Of a stretch of DNA of 64,000 bases, positions 23,301-37,200 are shown in pieces. Within the stretch, counting starts at the first letter, position 1. Every line of letters begins with the position of its first letter. The notes beneath the pieces were generated by a model. That model was not told where the DNA came from. It ran no database searches and was given only the letters and a program-made list of their open reading frames with translations. The stretch comes from Pseudeuparius sepicola (lineage: Eukaryota; Arthropoda; Insecta; Coleoptera; Anthribidae). The DNA is taken from contig OY987305.1 in assembly GCA_963920635.1 (NCBI GenBank), positions 1,188,001 to 1,252,000 of the forward strand, read 5' to 3'. Both the position numbers and the translations under genes were made by a program.

Positions 23301-24372
23301 TTGATACATTGGAACTTTCTGAATACGATACAATACAATTTTAATGGGGTCGCATAAGAAAAAAATACAAAAAAATTAAGTTTTCTATTATGCTATTGAC
23401 AATGTTTATCAAAATAATTATTAACATCAAGTTGGCCATGCCAAAATCAGAACAATGGGAAACTGTCACTAGCTGTCAGTTGCTTGTAATTGTGTGCATT
23501 GTTACAGTAAACGTACCTTTTTATTCAATTTTCTGTGTACTTAAGTACTTTAGTAGATAAACATTGTCGATAGCATAATAGAAAACTTAATTTTTTTGTA
23601 TTTTTTCTTATGCGACCCCATTAAAATTGTATTGTATCGTATTCAGAAAGTTCCAATGTATCAATTTTCACCAAAAAAAGTATATGGTGCCATTTAAAAA
23701 AATTAAATCGGTTACCATGGCAACCACATTTTTTGTCCTACGAAAGATTGCTTGATATCACTAAACTGGAAATAATTTCCCCTAAGACTTTTATTAAAAC
23801 ATGTTTTTGATATGAGGAATATTTAAAGAAATAAGTATAAGCATATTCCACAATTTCTATCCGCACTGTATTGTGCACAAGCTATACTAAATATTTTTAA
23901 TACAAAAACAATATTTTCGGACCAGTTCAAATATATTTGCATTATCCATCAAAGTATTATATTTGATTGTATCTTTATCTTTTAAATCTCTTAATTTGTT
24001 TACAATTTTGTGTATAATATAGGATTATTTTGTATAGCCACTTCTAGAAATCAATGGTTCAAAAAATTTTAAAATAATTCCTGAACTGATGCAATTTCAT
24101 TTAAAAATTCAAAACAAGTTACTCATCCTGCCCACAACATTTCATCATATTATTATTATGACAATGTCCACACACAAAAAAAATCTCACCTGTGTGACAA
24201 GATGTTCAAATCGTTGCTTGGTAGGATTGATAATCTTAAGTTTGTATTCAACATTGCCAAGCTGGGGCTCGGGTGGCAAGGAGGTTTGGTTGCTAAGATT
24301 GTCGAGTGCAAAATCATCATTGTTGCATTCGTTGCAAGTTCCCGGATCGAAGAGACTCAAAAAAGAATCCAT
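20392..24372 (-). CDS. GTPBP2: GTPBP2-like translational-type GTPase
   Basis: Six coding exons: 24190-24372, 21904-22148, 21671-21848, 21451-21615, 21050-21397, 20392-20961, giving 562 residues (human GTPBP2 is about 600). The family is related to eEF1A/eRF3 and, with Pelota, rescues stalled ribosomes. Seen: [15 protein letters not shown] and [20 protein letters not shown] near the N-terminus, G1 GNADAGKS at 148-155, [20 protein letters not shown] with switch SGRTSSIS, G3 DLAGH at 231-235, G4 TKID at 287-290, and a domain II/III block with [10 protein letters not shown] and [12 protein letters not shown]. The N-terminal pattern fits GTPBP2 better than GTPBP1. An acceptor lies just 5' of the ATG (24385-24386), so a non-coding first exon is likely upstream. 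The 2-kb first intron carries nested foldback elements. Confidence 0.93.
22258..22739. mobile_element. MITE with GCCCGGTTCTGACGAT ends
   Basis: The left end GCCCGGTTCTGACGAT is inverted in ATCGTCAGAACGGGC at the right, and both arms continue with TTGTTGCAGCAA-like words. A TTA or TTTA lies near each boundary, so the target duplication and superfamily are unclear. It lies in GTPBP2 intron 1. Confidence 0.65.
22752..23887. mobile_element. Large foldback element A, split by element B
   Basis: Arms of about 180 bp fold near 22937, where a repeated ATATGATATCTAATATC hairpin sits. The outer end TATAGCTTGTGCACAATA is inverted at 23872-23887 only if the insert 23100-23868 is removed. Confidence 0.72.
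23100..23868. mobile_element. Foldback element B nested in A
   Basis: Termini CAGTGTGGATAGAAATTGTG and inverse, TA on both sides, with arms of about 340 bp that fold near 23480. It is non-coding. Each arm contains GGTTGCCATGGTAACCGATT or its inverse, itself a palindromic core. Confidence 0.8.
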
Positions 24373-25575
24373 CTCGCTGCCGTGCTGCAAACAAAAAAAT
24401 ATTTTTAGCGCGCGAAACGCGACTAATCTATTATGAAATTTGGTGAAAGTAAAATTTAAAAGCCCTCATTATATCATTGATAAATAGGTAACTTTGAGTA
24501 GTAACAAAGGTTTGAAATTAACGTCAACGAATTAAAAAAAATAATGTTATATATGCATATAATTAGCTGTACATAATAATTAAATATTATTTTCGCTCAC
24601 CTTCAAATAATTATTGCTCAGATATTTGAATGGGTAAATGCAGTGTATTATTACATTATAAAATGTATTTTTAAAACCACACAGGCTTGTGGGCCCTTGC
24701 AAACGATGCCCCCAGCTACAAATTTTAAACAGAAATATTTTTGTTTTATATTTCATATAATAACAATAATCTTACCAGTAGGTACTTATAAAGTATATAT
24801 TATGCTCTGGTTATAAACAGCTGGCTTTTAACAGGGCTTTGTTTCTAACAGCGTTGCCAAACACAACAATAATTATTCAACTACTGGTACAACTTCTCTA
24901 ATTACAATGAAGAAGAAATTCACTTTTTGGCGTTTATTCGGTATTTATTATTTCACACCACACAGGTGGAAAAATATAGAATATTTCCGTTATTTGTTTG
25001 GGTCGAGTTTCAGGATATCGAAAATATCTAACATCAACTATGTAACTGGCAACGTTGTCTATGCTATAAATAATAGCCTGGGGAAATACCGCATCAAGAT
25101 ATATTTTCTAAAATAATATTTTTAATTGTAAATGGAAAGATTTTAACTTTGTTTTTTTTTTCAATAACCTTTATTATTAGCCTCGGAATCCTCCTAAGAA
25201 AATTTTTGCAGAATAAAACAAAGTTGTGATGATGACGTTGGTCACCACAAAACAATAAAAAATTATAGTGGTAATAACCATGTTGAAATAAAAGTGCCTA
25301 ACGTCGATGTTGCCACGTTGCCTTTTTGACATCGAGAGAAAGGAAATATGAACCTAAACGTCGTAAATTGATTAGATCAACAAGGTCAGAAACCTAACCA
25401 ATTTTTTTTTGAAAAAAACAAAAAATATATATATAATTAAGCAGGAAGTCTTCAGAAAGTGTGGGTGAGAAACATACTCCAAAAAATAGGCAAAACTTGT
25501 GACATCATAATTATAATTTAATCCCTAGCTGATTGCCATTGTGTTTATTATCAAATATAAATAATAATTAGCATA
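24373..25575. promoter_or_regulatory. Divergent intergenic region, GTPBP2 (-) and CMC2 (+)
   Basis: It must contain a probable non-coding first exon of GTPBP2 and the promoters of both genes. A 69-codon open frame at 24907-25116 is rich in aromatic and basic residues and resembles nothing I know. No repeats with clear ends are seen. Confidence 0.45.
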
Positions 25576-25885
25576 ATGCATACAGATTTAGCAGCACATT
25601 TACACACAGACAAATGTAACGAGTTAATAAATTTGCTAAAGAAATGCCACAAAGACGTATGTTACCTATCATTTATTTATTTAATAATTTTTGTTAAATC
25701 ACTTTTTATTTTAGCATCCTCTAAGCAGGTTTATAGGCCAATGTAATTCGGAAGATCGTAACATGATCAACTGCTTGAAAGAAGAAAGGTTAGCCCGAAG
25801 GAAGCAAAATTACGAAAAATCGTTAGAGAAAAAAGAGAAGCTTAAAGAGTTATATAACGAACAAAAAGAAAAAGGAACACTGTAG
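25576..25885 (+). CDS. CMC2: CMC2, twin-CX9C cytochrome oxidase biogenesis protein
   Basis: Two exons, 25576-25656 and 25715-25885, joined in phase 0 to give 83 residues. The N-terminus MHTDLAAHLHT closely matches the MHPDLSPHLHT of vertebrate CMC2. Two CX9C motifs are seen: C14 to C24 (exon 1) and C37 to C47 (exon 2), expected to form a disulfide-linked helical hairpin. A charged Lys/Glu tail follows. Family members are imported through the Mia40 route into the intermembrane space and act in complex IV assembly. Each exon is too short to stand out as an open frame, so the gene is easily missed. Confidence 0.9.
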
Positions 25886-25927
25886 ATAATAATTAAATGT
25901 TAGTGTGTGTATGAATTTATATAAGTA

Positions 25928-25933
25928 AATAAA
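25928..25933 (+). terminator. AATAAA polyadenylation signal, CMC2
   Basis: The hexamer lies 43 nt after the CMC2 stop codon and is followed by TTTCATG. Confidence 0.55.
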
Positions 25934-26189
25934 TGGAATGTTTCATGTAGATACCTATACATACCTACTTTGTTCTCTTATCATACTTATACATACCCGG
26001 ATAAGTTGAATTCAAATTGAAATTTCAGCTTTGAGTAGTGTTTTTCATCGGGAGATATCACAAAATGTTATTAAGAAAAATTCAGAATTACAAAAATTAT
26101 GCCCTAGCAGGGCTGAACTCCATGATATGAAACTTGAATTTGTTTGTTTTTGACAAGGATGAGTGTTTCACCTATCCAGAGACACACTG

Positions 26190-26910
26190 TATAATACACA
26201 CACACTGTATAATAATATATTATAATACAGTGTATATAATATATAATAATAATGTATAATACACACACACTACACACTATATTATATTATTATACAGTGA
26301 CCCGCAGAAAGTTGAACACAAATGGAAAACTTTTTTATTATCATTTTCTCATCAGAAAATTTTATTCTTGATAAAAGTTGGTGCATCATTTCAAACTCAA
26401 AACGCACATATCAAAATTTAAATATCTCTTTTTGGATACGAGGTAGATTCAAAAATGTCAAAATAACTCAAGAGTAAATAGTACCCTTATTTTTTAAAAT
26501 ACGGTAAAAAGTTACTTAAAAAGTGGCTTGGAATCAAAGGTGGATGTCAGATTTAAAGTCACAGCCACCTAGTAAAAAAAAGATAACTTTTTTGTATTTT
26601 TTTCGACCACCCTGTGTATTACAAAAAAAAAAAACAAAATACCGCAAGCGCAACTTATCATCCGATAACACATGAATTTGCTACTAGACTTTAATTTTGT
26701 TCGATTAGCAGCTAGAAATTTAAATTAATCAAAATCAGAGTTTTAAAATATTAAATTTTTGCGTCCAACTTTCTGCCGGTCACTGTATAATAATAATAAT
26801 GTATTAATACACACACTGTATAATATTATTATACAGTGTGTGGTATAATATTATTATACAGTGTGTGTATTAATAATATAATAAAATAATATTATTATAC
26901 AGTGTGCCCT
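26190..26910. repeat. TA/ACAC-rich low-complexity block around a MITE
   Basis: Runs of TATAATAATA and ACACACACTGTATAATA recur on both sides of the element 26295-26785. A further CAGTGTGCCCTCATTT end near 26899 has no visible partner. The rest of 25886-27737, between the converging CMC2 and GOLPH3, is AT-rich spacer without genes. Confidence 0.6.
26295..26785. mobile_element. MITE with CAGTGACCCGCAGAAAGTTG ends
   Basis: The left end CAGTGACCCGCAGAAAGTTG is inverted in CAACTTTCTGCCGGTCACTG at the right, with TA on both sides. Non-coding. Confidence 0.8.
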
Positions 26911-27737
26911 CATTTATTATTTTTCACATTTTCAATAACTTTTGAGACCGGGATTTTTTCTAATTATTACTATTTTGTTGTGGTATCATAATCGATTGCC
27001 AATGATAGAAAAATTAAATTTGTTTGTATTTTTTTTTTATTTCTATTTACAATTGTTTTCTTTTTTCTTTATTTTTGCCACTTGTTTATAAAAACATGCA
27101 TGCAAACAAAACTGAATTTTTTGGCGATGTCATTTAATTTTTCAAACAAATCTGTACCTAACAAAACAAAAATTAACTAAAAGTTAAGAAGACCTACTGA
27201 AATGGCTTTTATTAATGTTGTCTGCACATATAGATTTAGTTTTGAAGAGTTAATATAGTTGGTATATTTTACTTGTTAATGTAATATAAACACTGTCAGA
27301 CTGTTTTAACATTTATTATTATCATGTTTAATTTTAACATATAAACTTTTAATAAGTAATACTAACAATTACATCAATAATTATCCTGAACATCAATTTT
27401 GAATAGCAAAGAAATGTATAATATAATATGTGATATAATAGCGTTCAGAAAAAAATATTATGCGTAATAATGACTGGAAAATGAACAGAGTGACTAAATA
27501 AATGTTCTATATAAAATTAAGTATAAACAAGTTTCACACTATCACAGTGGAAAAAAAAGAATTTGTTATGTTACTCGGTCACTCGAGCGGTCACAAAATA
27601 TTACGTTATTTAAAACTCACGATGAAATAGTAAAACATAAATCTCGTATCTCATAATCACCAACTAATACAAATTTATACAAATAATGATTATAATAGTG
27701 TATAATACCCTACATGTTACAATATAAACTTAATTGA

Positions 27738-28610
<873 letters not shown>

Positions 28611-28743
28611 CTATTAAAAATTTTTATCTAAATGTTGACGTTTACTTTTTCCGAGACGTTCGCAGGTTCCCAGAAACGTCAAAAGCAGGAAACATCAAAA
28701 ATTCAAAGTTCGGGCGGTTTCAAGAACAACCGGTTAATCTTGA

Positions 28744-28751
28744 TGACGTCA
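28744..28751. promoter_or_regulatory. Perfect CRE palindrome TGACGTCA upstream of GOLPH3
   Basis: The site lies about 150 bp upstream of the GOLPH3 start codon in a slightly GC-richer stretch, a plausible proximal-promoter position. Confidence 0.5.
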
Positions 28752-29477
28752 TCCGGTTTTCAGAACGCCCAGTGATCATTAATCAAAAACCACACAAAAG
28801 AATTTATTAAATCCCCAAAGAAATAATCCAGCTTTCAGATTTCTGCTGGGCATGCTTCAAAAGATATGATCGATCGATACGATTATGATTCTAAAAAATG
28901 GAACCTGCATGCATGAAAACCAATTAAATTGATATTTCTCTTGTCCCTTCCGTAGTTTCACTACTTCGCGATAGATGTCACTGACAACACATTTTGGCGT
29001 ATATTTATACATTTCGTTTAATTCAAACGTTTTCGCAAAATGACGTATCATTCCAAAGTTCTGACTCTTTAAAGCTTTATTTTTCACATAAATCATTGCT
29101 AGAGCTAAAAATATATACCTACGACTGAAGAAAATACTATACCTAGTGTTTTCTTTGCTACTTACTACTCAATTTTGAATAATAACATGAAAACTGGCAT
29201 TTTCTTCTTAATTTTAAATTGTATAACTTCCAAATCCAAAAACTAAGAGAAAGAGGGTATTAATAATGTTTGTATACATCTTTGGAAACATTACTCACAT
29301 ACCAGCAGTAACGTATCAAATATCCTAGACCGTATGTTCCATGCTTTCAGAAAACAAAATAACCCAAGATAGGGCTATATCCTACAACCTATATCGTAAA
29401 ACTGTATCCCGTTATATAAAAACTTGAATAAAACAAAATATAAACAACGTATCCGCTATTCGTTACCGAATCTACAT

Positions 29478-29627
29478 CAGGGTGTTTAAAAAGGTAGCCA
29501 TCAAAAAATAATTTTAAAACAAATTATTTCTATTATTTATGCATTCGTAATAAAGATAAAATAGTGGTGATGGCCTTTAGGAAAAAATCGGATTGTTTTC
29601 TGACGTATATTATCTTGCCACACCCTG
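29478..29627. mobile_element. Short CAGGGTG repeat, 150 bp
   Basis: CAGGGTGTTTAAAAAGG at the left and GCCACACCCTG at the right give a short terminal inverted repeat. The right side is flanked by TA. Confidence 0.5.
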
Positions 29628-30793
29628 TATAAAGCAGGAGCACAAATTAAAATATAGATATTTGTTTGTACCTACCTTCCCTCGGAGTGGCACCATAAAA
29701 AAAAACAAATTTATTTTGTAGTTACCCAAAAAAAATCCTGTGGGTACGCCCTCAGAGAAATATCCAATTTTAGAGGGAGTAAGGACAAAAAAGTAAATAG
29801 AGCCAACATCTTTTTGAGTGATGTCACGTACTCCATTGTTTACAGAATTTCATTTCAAAATAGACGAGTTTAATACACCTCAAATAACATTAAATTAAGA
29901 AATGTAGCTATTAATCCCTTGTAGGTATATGGCAATTTTAAACTAAAACAAATTGCGTTGTCTAAGTAGTATGCGTTGTCTAAGTAGTATGCTAATTACC
30001 ACTTTAATAAAATCCTCAAGAGACAATTCAAATTGCCCAAATGGCAACTCTCCCCTACGCCGTCGCAGTCAATCTCTGCATTGTTTTGTTATTGTTTGTT
30101 TATGTTGTAATTGTTTACCCCTGTGTGTCACATTGTCTATGATTGTTTACGTGTGCATTTTTCGTGTTTTCAAGTGTTTTTTTGTTAATTTATAACTATT
30201 TATTAGTAGGCTATAGTGAGTGATTTTGTATACCACAGGACGCAAAATCAATAGCTGACAATAATTTATAAACCAAGTGACATTTCCTCAGCCGCGATTG
30301 TCTTTTCAACGTCCACGGCTAATATGATTTTCCAAGCGTTAAGCAAACCCCGCATTTTATGGGCGAAAAGTGGGTTTTTCGTAAATTATTCGAAAATTAC
30401 TGCATTTAGGTATAGGAAACCTTACACAAACTTGTCATCATTTTTACTGGTAAATAAGATCGCATTAAAAAAATGGGGGTTTCCATTCGAAAATTTCGAG
30501 ATTTAAGCACATTTTGAATGTAATTTTTATTCATATTTTGTGAACACCCTGTATAAGAACGGATTTATTTCTCAGCAGAGATCACTAGGTCAGGGCTTCT
30601 GTTACACGATGCCAAAAATTCGTTTTGAAATTTAGCGGTTTCCTCGTATAAATTGCTAATTGAATTAGGTCTGCACCTGTAATTTTTTTTCGGAAAAATG
30701 CAAATATCTCAAAAACGGTTGGATTTAGACATGGGACATGTTGCATGTTTTTGTTCCAAAATTATGACTAGAATCCAAAAATGCAATAATATA

Positions 30794-30977
30794 CAGGGTG
30801 TTCCATTTGAGATAAGAAAGTTGATATCGACTTCCGGTATAACCGGAAGCGCCAGATTCACCAAAATATTTTAGTTGAGCAGCGCCCATCGGCATTGGTG
30901 AGGTGCCAAATTTTCAGAATTTTCCTACTTTTAGTTTTCCATATATAGATCGATGCAGTTCGTGGTGGGCCACCCTG
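30794..30977. mobile_element. CAGGGTG...CACCCTG repeat, 184 bp
   Basis: CAGGGTGTTCC at the left and CCACCCTG at the right, TA on both sides, with little inverted similarity beyond the tips. A related end, CAGGGTGTTCTATTTG, begins again at 30982, about 310 bp from the hydroxylase start codon. Confidence 0.5.
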
Positions 30978-31291
30978 TATACAGGGTGTTCTATTTGAAA
31001 TAAGGAAGTTGTCGTCAAGTTGCAGAAAGTTGACAATATTGTCAATATTATACAAATTTTTAGATTTTCATTCTGTTCGGTTCTCCAGTTTTAATGCACG
31101 GTCTACGCCCATGTCCACAAACATTCAAGACTTCCGATGCCGCCCGTCGGTTTGTCACATTTGTTATTATGTGAATAATCTCCGGTGGAAACGTTGTGGG
31201 ATTCAAAAGAAACTCAAGAATAGTACCGCAGCCGGCTCAGTAGTTGCCACCACATGCCGGCAGACGCCAACAGAACAGTCCGATCTCGAAC

Positions 31292-34200
31292 ATGAACGCT
31301 ACCACGTTGCGGATCTGTGCCTTCTTGATTTTGAATCTCTTGCTCGTCGCGTCTGCTAATAAAACAAATGAAAGCGAAACAATCGCCCTCTGGTACGAGC
31401 GAGGTGTCCAAGCCTACTTGGAAAACAGCTGGAGCGAGTGCGTAGAGTTTTTCGAAAAGGCGGCCGAGAAATACAGGGTGTACTCGAAGAAGCTGAGCAA
31501 CTGTCGGTTGAAATGTAAAGAGGCCGCGGATCATTCCGAACCGTTGTACCCTGTCGATGTTGACAACTTGATGTTTTATGAAAGGGGGATTCGGTTTACT
31601 CTTTGCCTTATTAAGTGCAAAAAGGAACAGTTGAGCGACTCCGGCAACTATAACATTAATCCTGAAGCGGAGAAACTATTTGACGATAGGAAACCATACG
31701 AGTACCTGCACATTTGCTACTTTCAGGTAATTATAACATGGCCAGAGGTAAAATATTTGTTGGAACCAGTCCTGTGTAGGTACCAAAAAGGCATACAGGT
31801 AGAGGTATCCGGAATTTGATTGACCAAAGCGGTTAAAGTAACGTCCGTATTTTTAATATATTATTTTGTATCTTGTGGAATTTTTTTATCTCCAAAAGGA
31901 AGTGGACAAATTTCGACATAAGGTCAATAAATCTAACGACCAAATTTTGCAAAAACAATTTTTATCAAACCTTCTACACGAGTCTGGTAATCATAAGGAA
32001 GTACTATTGTATATTTTGATTGTGTATACGCATATGACCCAATTGGTAAAAACCACAAATACGCGCATAGTACCTATACACCGATCGCTATTGTCTGCTC
32101 CAATTTCATTGAAATTTTATTACGTTTCATTCAATTCCTCTAGCAAATCATTTAGGTACTTTGATAGAGATAAAAAAAATAGGGAAATCTATTGTTTTGT
32201 ACTTTGTTAAAAATAGGAATGAAGGCTTAAATGAAAACAATACGCGAAAACTTGATTTCCACGCAAGAGTATATGTATGAGAAAGTCGTAAAATGTTAGT
32301 ACACTGTTGTTATTTTAGAATCATTTTTCATGCGTAATTTCATGAAGCATTAACATTAAAATCTTTAATGATTCCTATAGTTAACACCTGCAACTTTGTA
32401 AACGCTTTAATAAGCTTTTCTACGTGAATATCTTTGTGAATTTCAGGCTATGGCAACATTACTTTTTGAGTCTACATTTTTACCGCGAGTAAAGATGAAA
32501 TTCGGGTTTCTATGTTTATTCACTTGATTTGGAGGTACATATGGTTTCTAATGCTATTCGCCCACAAATATTTCGTATATAGTTTGTTGCTCCTTGGTCT
32601 CAGTAGCGCACCTAAATAAAAATACTATTCATACACGGTGAGTAGTTTTCAGTTTTTGATGTTTATAAATTGTGTTTTGTGTTTTCACAACATATTTGTT
32701 TTCACAACATGATATCTTGTAAGTAGTTTTAAATTAACTTTTAAACTTTTAAAATGTTTTATGTATTAATTATTAATAACATGTCGCACCTAAAAATAGA
32801 AAATTCTGTTTTGACTGCATATTTTATAATTGCTCTGATGATGATCGTGTTCTTGATCGAAACATACAGGGTGTCTATTTTTAATTGTATACAAATCGAT
32901 AAAAAATGTATTTTGAGAGATATTTTCAAAAACCTTTTTTTGTTCGAAAGGTCTTCAAAAAACGCTTCTTTTGACCTTCCTGCCATTTTCAAAATGCAAA
33001 TCCAGGGACGGCTACGATTTTTTTATACCCCGATTTTCACAAAAACCATTTAGCGATTTTTTATTTAAAATCTGACACAACAGCGTTAATCAGGACACCC
33101 CAAAACCCCCATATACTAAATTTGAACAAAAATGGAGAGGGTGTTCGGTTCTACACCGTGTGAAAGTTGAGCAAAATAGGAATTTTAAAGACATCTGGCG
33201 AGCCAAGTGTGCCATGGAATCCCTTCAAAACAGTTGCATGGTCAACAAGACCACTCAAAATGTTTGTGTGAAAAGATTTGCTACAAAAATATACAGGGTA
33301 TTTTTCTCTGAGCCATCTCAAAATTCTGCATTTTTATTAAACTTTATACTGATCAGGAGTGCTCTGGAATCATTGAAAAAATATTAATAAACACAAAAGT
33401 AATTTATTTCTTTACAAAATGCCAACCAACAAATAAAAACAATTTAAATTATTGGGCCTTTCTCAACAAAGTCACTGTCTAAGATGATACATTTTCTGTG
33501 CGTTTCCTGTTGTGACACACCAGCCACCTTAACTGATATGGACTTACTGACTGGCACGCTTCTGTATTTTTTAGATTTAGTTCGTTTATAGTATGTGGAG
33601 CGGTTTTGATATACTCGATTTTTGACCCGTATAAAGTTACAAAAAATTCAGTAATTTGAGATGGCACAGATAAGAGCACTCTGTATATTTCGTATTGGAC
33701 CTTTGCACACCAACAACTTGAGTGGTCCTGTTGACCATTCAACTGTTTTGAGGGGATTCCATGGCACACTTGACTTGGCAGATGCCTTTAAAATTCCTAT
33801 TTTGCTCAACTTTGACACCCTGCATAATGGAACTCCCTGTATATTTTTTATTCAAATTTGGTATATAGAGGTTTTTAGGTGTTCTCATTAACGCTGTGGG
33901 GTCAGATTTTAAGTAAAAAAATTGCTAAAAGGTTTTCGAGAAAAACGGGGGTATAAAAAAATCGCAGCCGGCCCTGGATTTGCATTTTGAAAATGGCAGG
34001 AAGGTCAAAAGAAGCGGTTTTTGAAGGCCTTTCAAACAAAAAAAGGTTTTTGAAAATATCTCACAAAATACATTTTTTATCGATTTGTATACACTTAAAA
34101 GTAGACACCCTGTATGTAAGCAATTATTACAACAAATTATTGAAAAAAAAATTAAATACAAATTTATTATGAAAACACACTGTCACATTTTATTTCGATG

Positions 34201-37200
34201 GTTGATACCCAGGAAATGTAATTTTGGAAAAAACTATGGTTTCTATTTAAACATACACAAGCTTGTGTCATATCTCGACATGATAACCGCAATGGGGGCA
34301 CTTTTTATTTAAAATCAGAAACAACGAAGCTAGATGAAGAAGCCAAAATTTCGTTTTTTCAAAATATGTAGTAAGCCATGATTTTTCAAAAATCCACAAG
34401 GCGCATTAAATTGGGTCCACAAGACTGCAATTCTTTCCCCATTTAACCTTCCTTCTATCTCCGCTAGTTTCCGAGATCCCCATATACTGATCATCAAAAA
34501 AACTCACCCTGTATTTAGAATTCCAGAACGTAATCTGTAATATAATTAGTAAAAAAAATCTGGATGGAACCAGTTGCTTAACGTCTGTTTTGGCAATACA
34601 TAATACTTAATTAATACAAGACACAACACAAGTCGTATGGTATATTTAACATTTTTATTTCGGTATGTTAAATTCATTTAGATCCTGTAATATCGCAATA
34701 CTTACACTGGAAAACTAAAAACGAAATAACCCATGTCGAAAGACTTCTATTTCTACGATACTACGATGATGCCAAACAAAAAAATAAAAGGCGATCTTAT
34801 GGTCGATAAAATTTCACATATTGTAAACTGCGCGTTTCAGTTCAAGATCAAACTTATTATTTTGACGATGGGTTTCGGTAGCAACGAAAATACACCACTG
34901 ACTAACTTGAAGTCATACTCATCGGTTTTTATGCTTTACTTTTCCAGACAAACGAGTACCAGAAGGCGGCTTCCTCTCTTTTCACTTATCTAGTTTCAAA
35001 TCCAAACAACGAAGTTCTGCTTGACACCTTGAAGCACTACTCGACTCTAGAAGGTGTCGACACAAAGGATGTGGTCAATTATGAAGCTTCTGTAAGACCT
35101 TCGGCGGAGATTATTTATTTATTTATTTATTTGTTATTGTAAAACTTTTTCAGGATTATGTATATCTGTACACTTATGGGTCGGAGGCGTACGATAAGAA
35201 AGAGTGGGACCAAGTTGTGCAGTACATGGAGGAAAGCCTTGAACAATATCTTCAAGCTGAAGACGAGTGTAGGGCTCAGTGTGAAGGTCCACTGGATGCG
35301 GGGTGGTTCCCCGACTTTATTCCAGCCATATCTAGTAAGTCGTAACGATAAATTTTACGACGGAGACAATAATGAGCGTGCCTGCGAAAATATGGGGCAT
35401 AAAATTAAAATTTAGAGGTTTAATTGTTGAATGGCGGGTCGTAAAATTTTATTGCGGCGGTCGTTTTAGTTTAGAACGAAACTAATTAGCCGCGCAAACA
35501 ATAATAATAATTAATACGCGGTTAATTTTGGTAAAATTTTTGCTTCCAGATCATTTTACATTTTGCTTGAGGTGCAAGCAAAAATGCAAGAGAAAACTGG
35601 CCTCGTTGAACGGCGAAACTCATGAGGACCTTGTTGCAAGTCACTATCATTACTTGCAGTATGCTTATTTCAAAAGTAGGTTTTATATTATTTAGAATTG
35701 TTATTAATTTCTTTTATCGTAGAGGGAAACATTCGTGCCACCTGCCAAGCTGTGGCAAGTTATCTTTTATTTTTGCCTGATGATGAAACCATGTTGAGTA
35801 ATTTGGAATATTATAAAAAATTGCCAAAGGTGGACAAAGACCTTTTCAGTCCTAGGGAGGTAAGAACGCGTGGTACTTATACTATTTTATTTTTACGATT
35901 TTATGCAGGGTGGTTTTTTTTCGATGCCCACTATGGGGATCTCGGAAACTAGCAGAGCTAGAACAAAGGTTAAATGGGGAAAGAATTGCAGTTTTGAATG
36001 CTCAATCTAATGCCCCTTTTGGATTTTTAAAAAGTTCACGGCTCACTAGACATTTTGAAAAAAGTGATTTTTTGCTATTTCTTCAGATCTCTGTAGCACC
36101 GTTATTTCTGATTATACAAAATTAAATTTTCACATAGTCAGCCATGGAATATTTTCAAAATTACGTTCTATTTTATAATTAGTCATACTTAAAACTTTCT
36201 AATATTTTGTTTTTAGCTGGTGACAAAATGTAACAAAATAAAACAAAAATTATCATGATGGAGCTCCACCACATAATTACTTGCCCGTAAGAAATTACCT
36301 AGATCAGCTCTATCCAAATAGTTGGATAGGGAGAAATAGACCTATTTCCTGGCAGTCCCGATCCCCCGATTTGTCAGTTTTGGATTTCTTTTTGTGGGGA
36401 ACAGTACAAAATAAAGTATGAGACAATTGTTAAATTAAGAGCAGCTGTTTTAGAACCAATTGCCAGTATTGACAGGCGCTCTCTAAGAAAGGCGACAAAT
36501 TCAGCTTTAAAAATATGCAATATTTGCATAAATAATAATGGTGGATTGTTTGAACACCTTTTTTATTTTAAAAGGTGACCTTTTAAAATAATAATAATTT
36601 GAATTTGAGTTTTTAATTTTTGTTTTATTTTCTTACATTTTGTTACCAGCTAAAAACAAAATATTAGAAAATTTTAAGTATGTCTAATTATAAAATAGAA
36701 CGTAATTATGAAAATATTCCATGGCTGACTATGTGAAAATTTAAAAAAAATCAGAAAATTAGCCATAGCTCTTTTATTTTTTGTAATAACTATGCCGAGT
36801 ATTATATCTTTGGAAAGCTCAAAAAATGGCCGATTTTATAAGGCCACAGCCAACTATGATTTACATTTTAAAAAACACAAGTTTATGTCATATCTCAAAA
36901 ATCACAAACAAAGTAAAAAATTGGATCAGATTATCTTATTAAGCCCAAAATTATCTACAATTTTTGTCTCTACAGTTTTTCTGTATAATCAGAAATAACG
37001 GAGCTACAGAGATCTGAAGAAATAGCAAAAAAATCACTTTTTTCAAAATATCGAGTGAGCCGTGAACTTTTTTAAAAATCCAAAAGGGGCATTAGATTGA
37101 GCATTCAAAACTGCAATTCTTTCCCGATTTAACCTTTGTTCTAGCTCTGCTAGTTTCCGAGATCCCCATAGTGGGCTTCGAAAAAACTCACCCTGTATAT

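Noticed and set aside
22752..23887. Long hairpin considered as a microRNA gene
   Set aside because: The arms are hundreds of bases long and are explained by nested transposon inverted repeats.
24907..25116. 69-codon open frame, plus strand
   Set aside because: Aromatic and basic low-information sequence with no recognisable motif or splice context; left as intergenic.
31244..31291. Upstream in-frame ATG for the prolyl 3-hydroxylase
   Set aside because: It adds 16 polar residues before an otherwise standard signal peptide; the ATG at 31292 is the better start.
31899..31988. Possible exon (EVDKFRHKVNKSNDQILQKQ) with AAAAG acceptor and GTAATC donor in hydroxylase intron 1
   Set aside because: Exon 1 joins exon 2 in phase without it and matches the family there; the candidate has no family counterpart.
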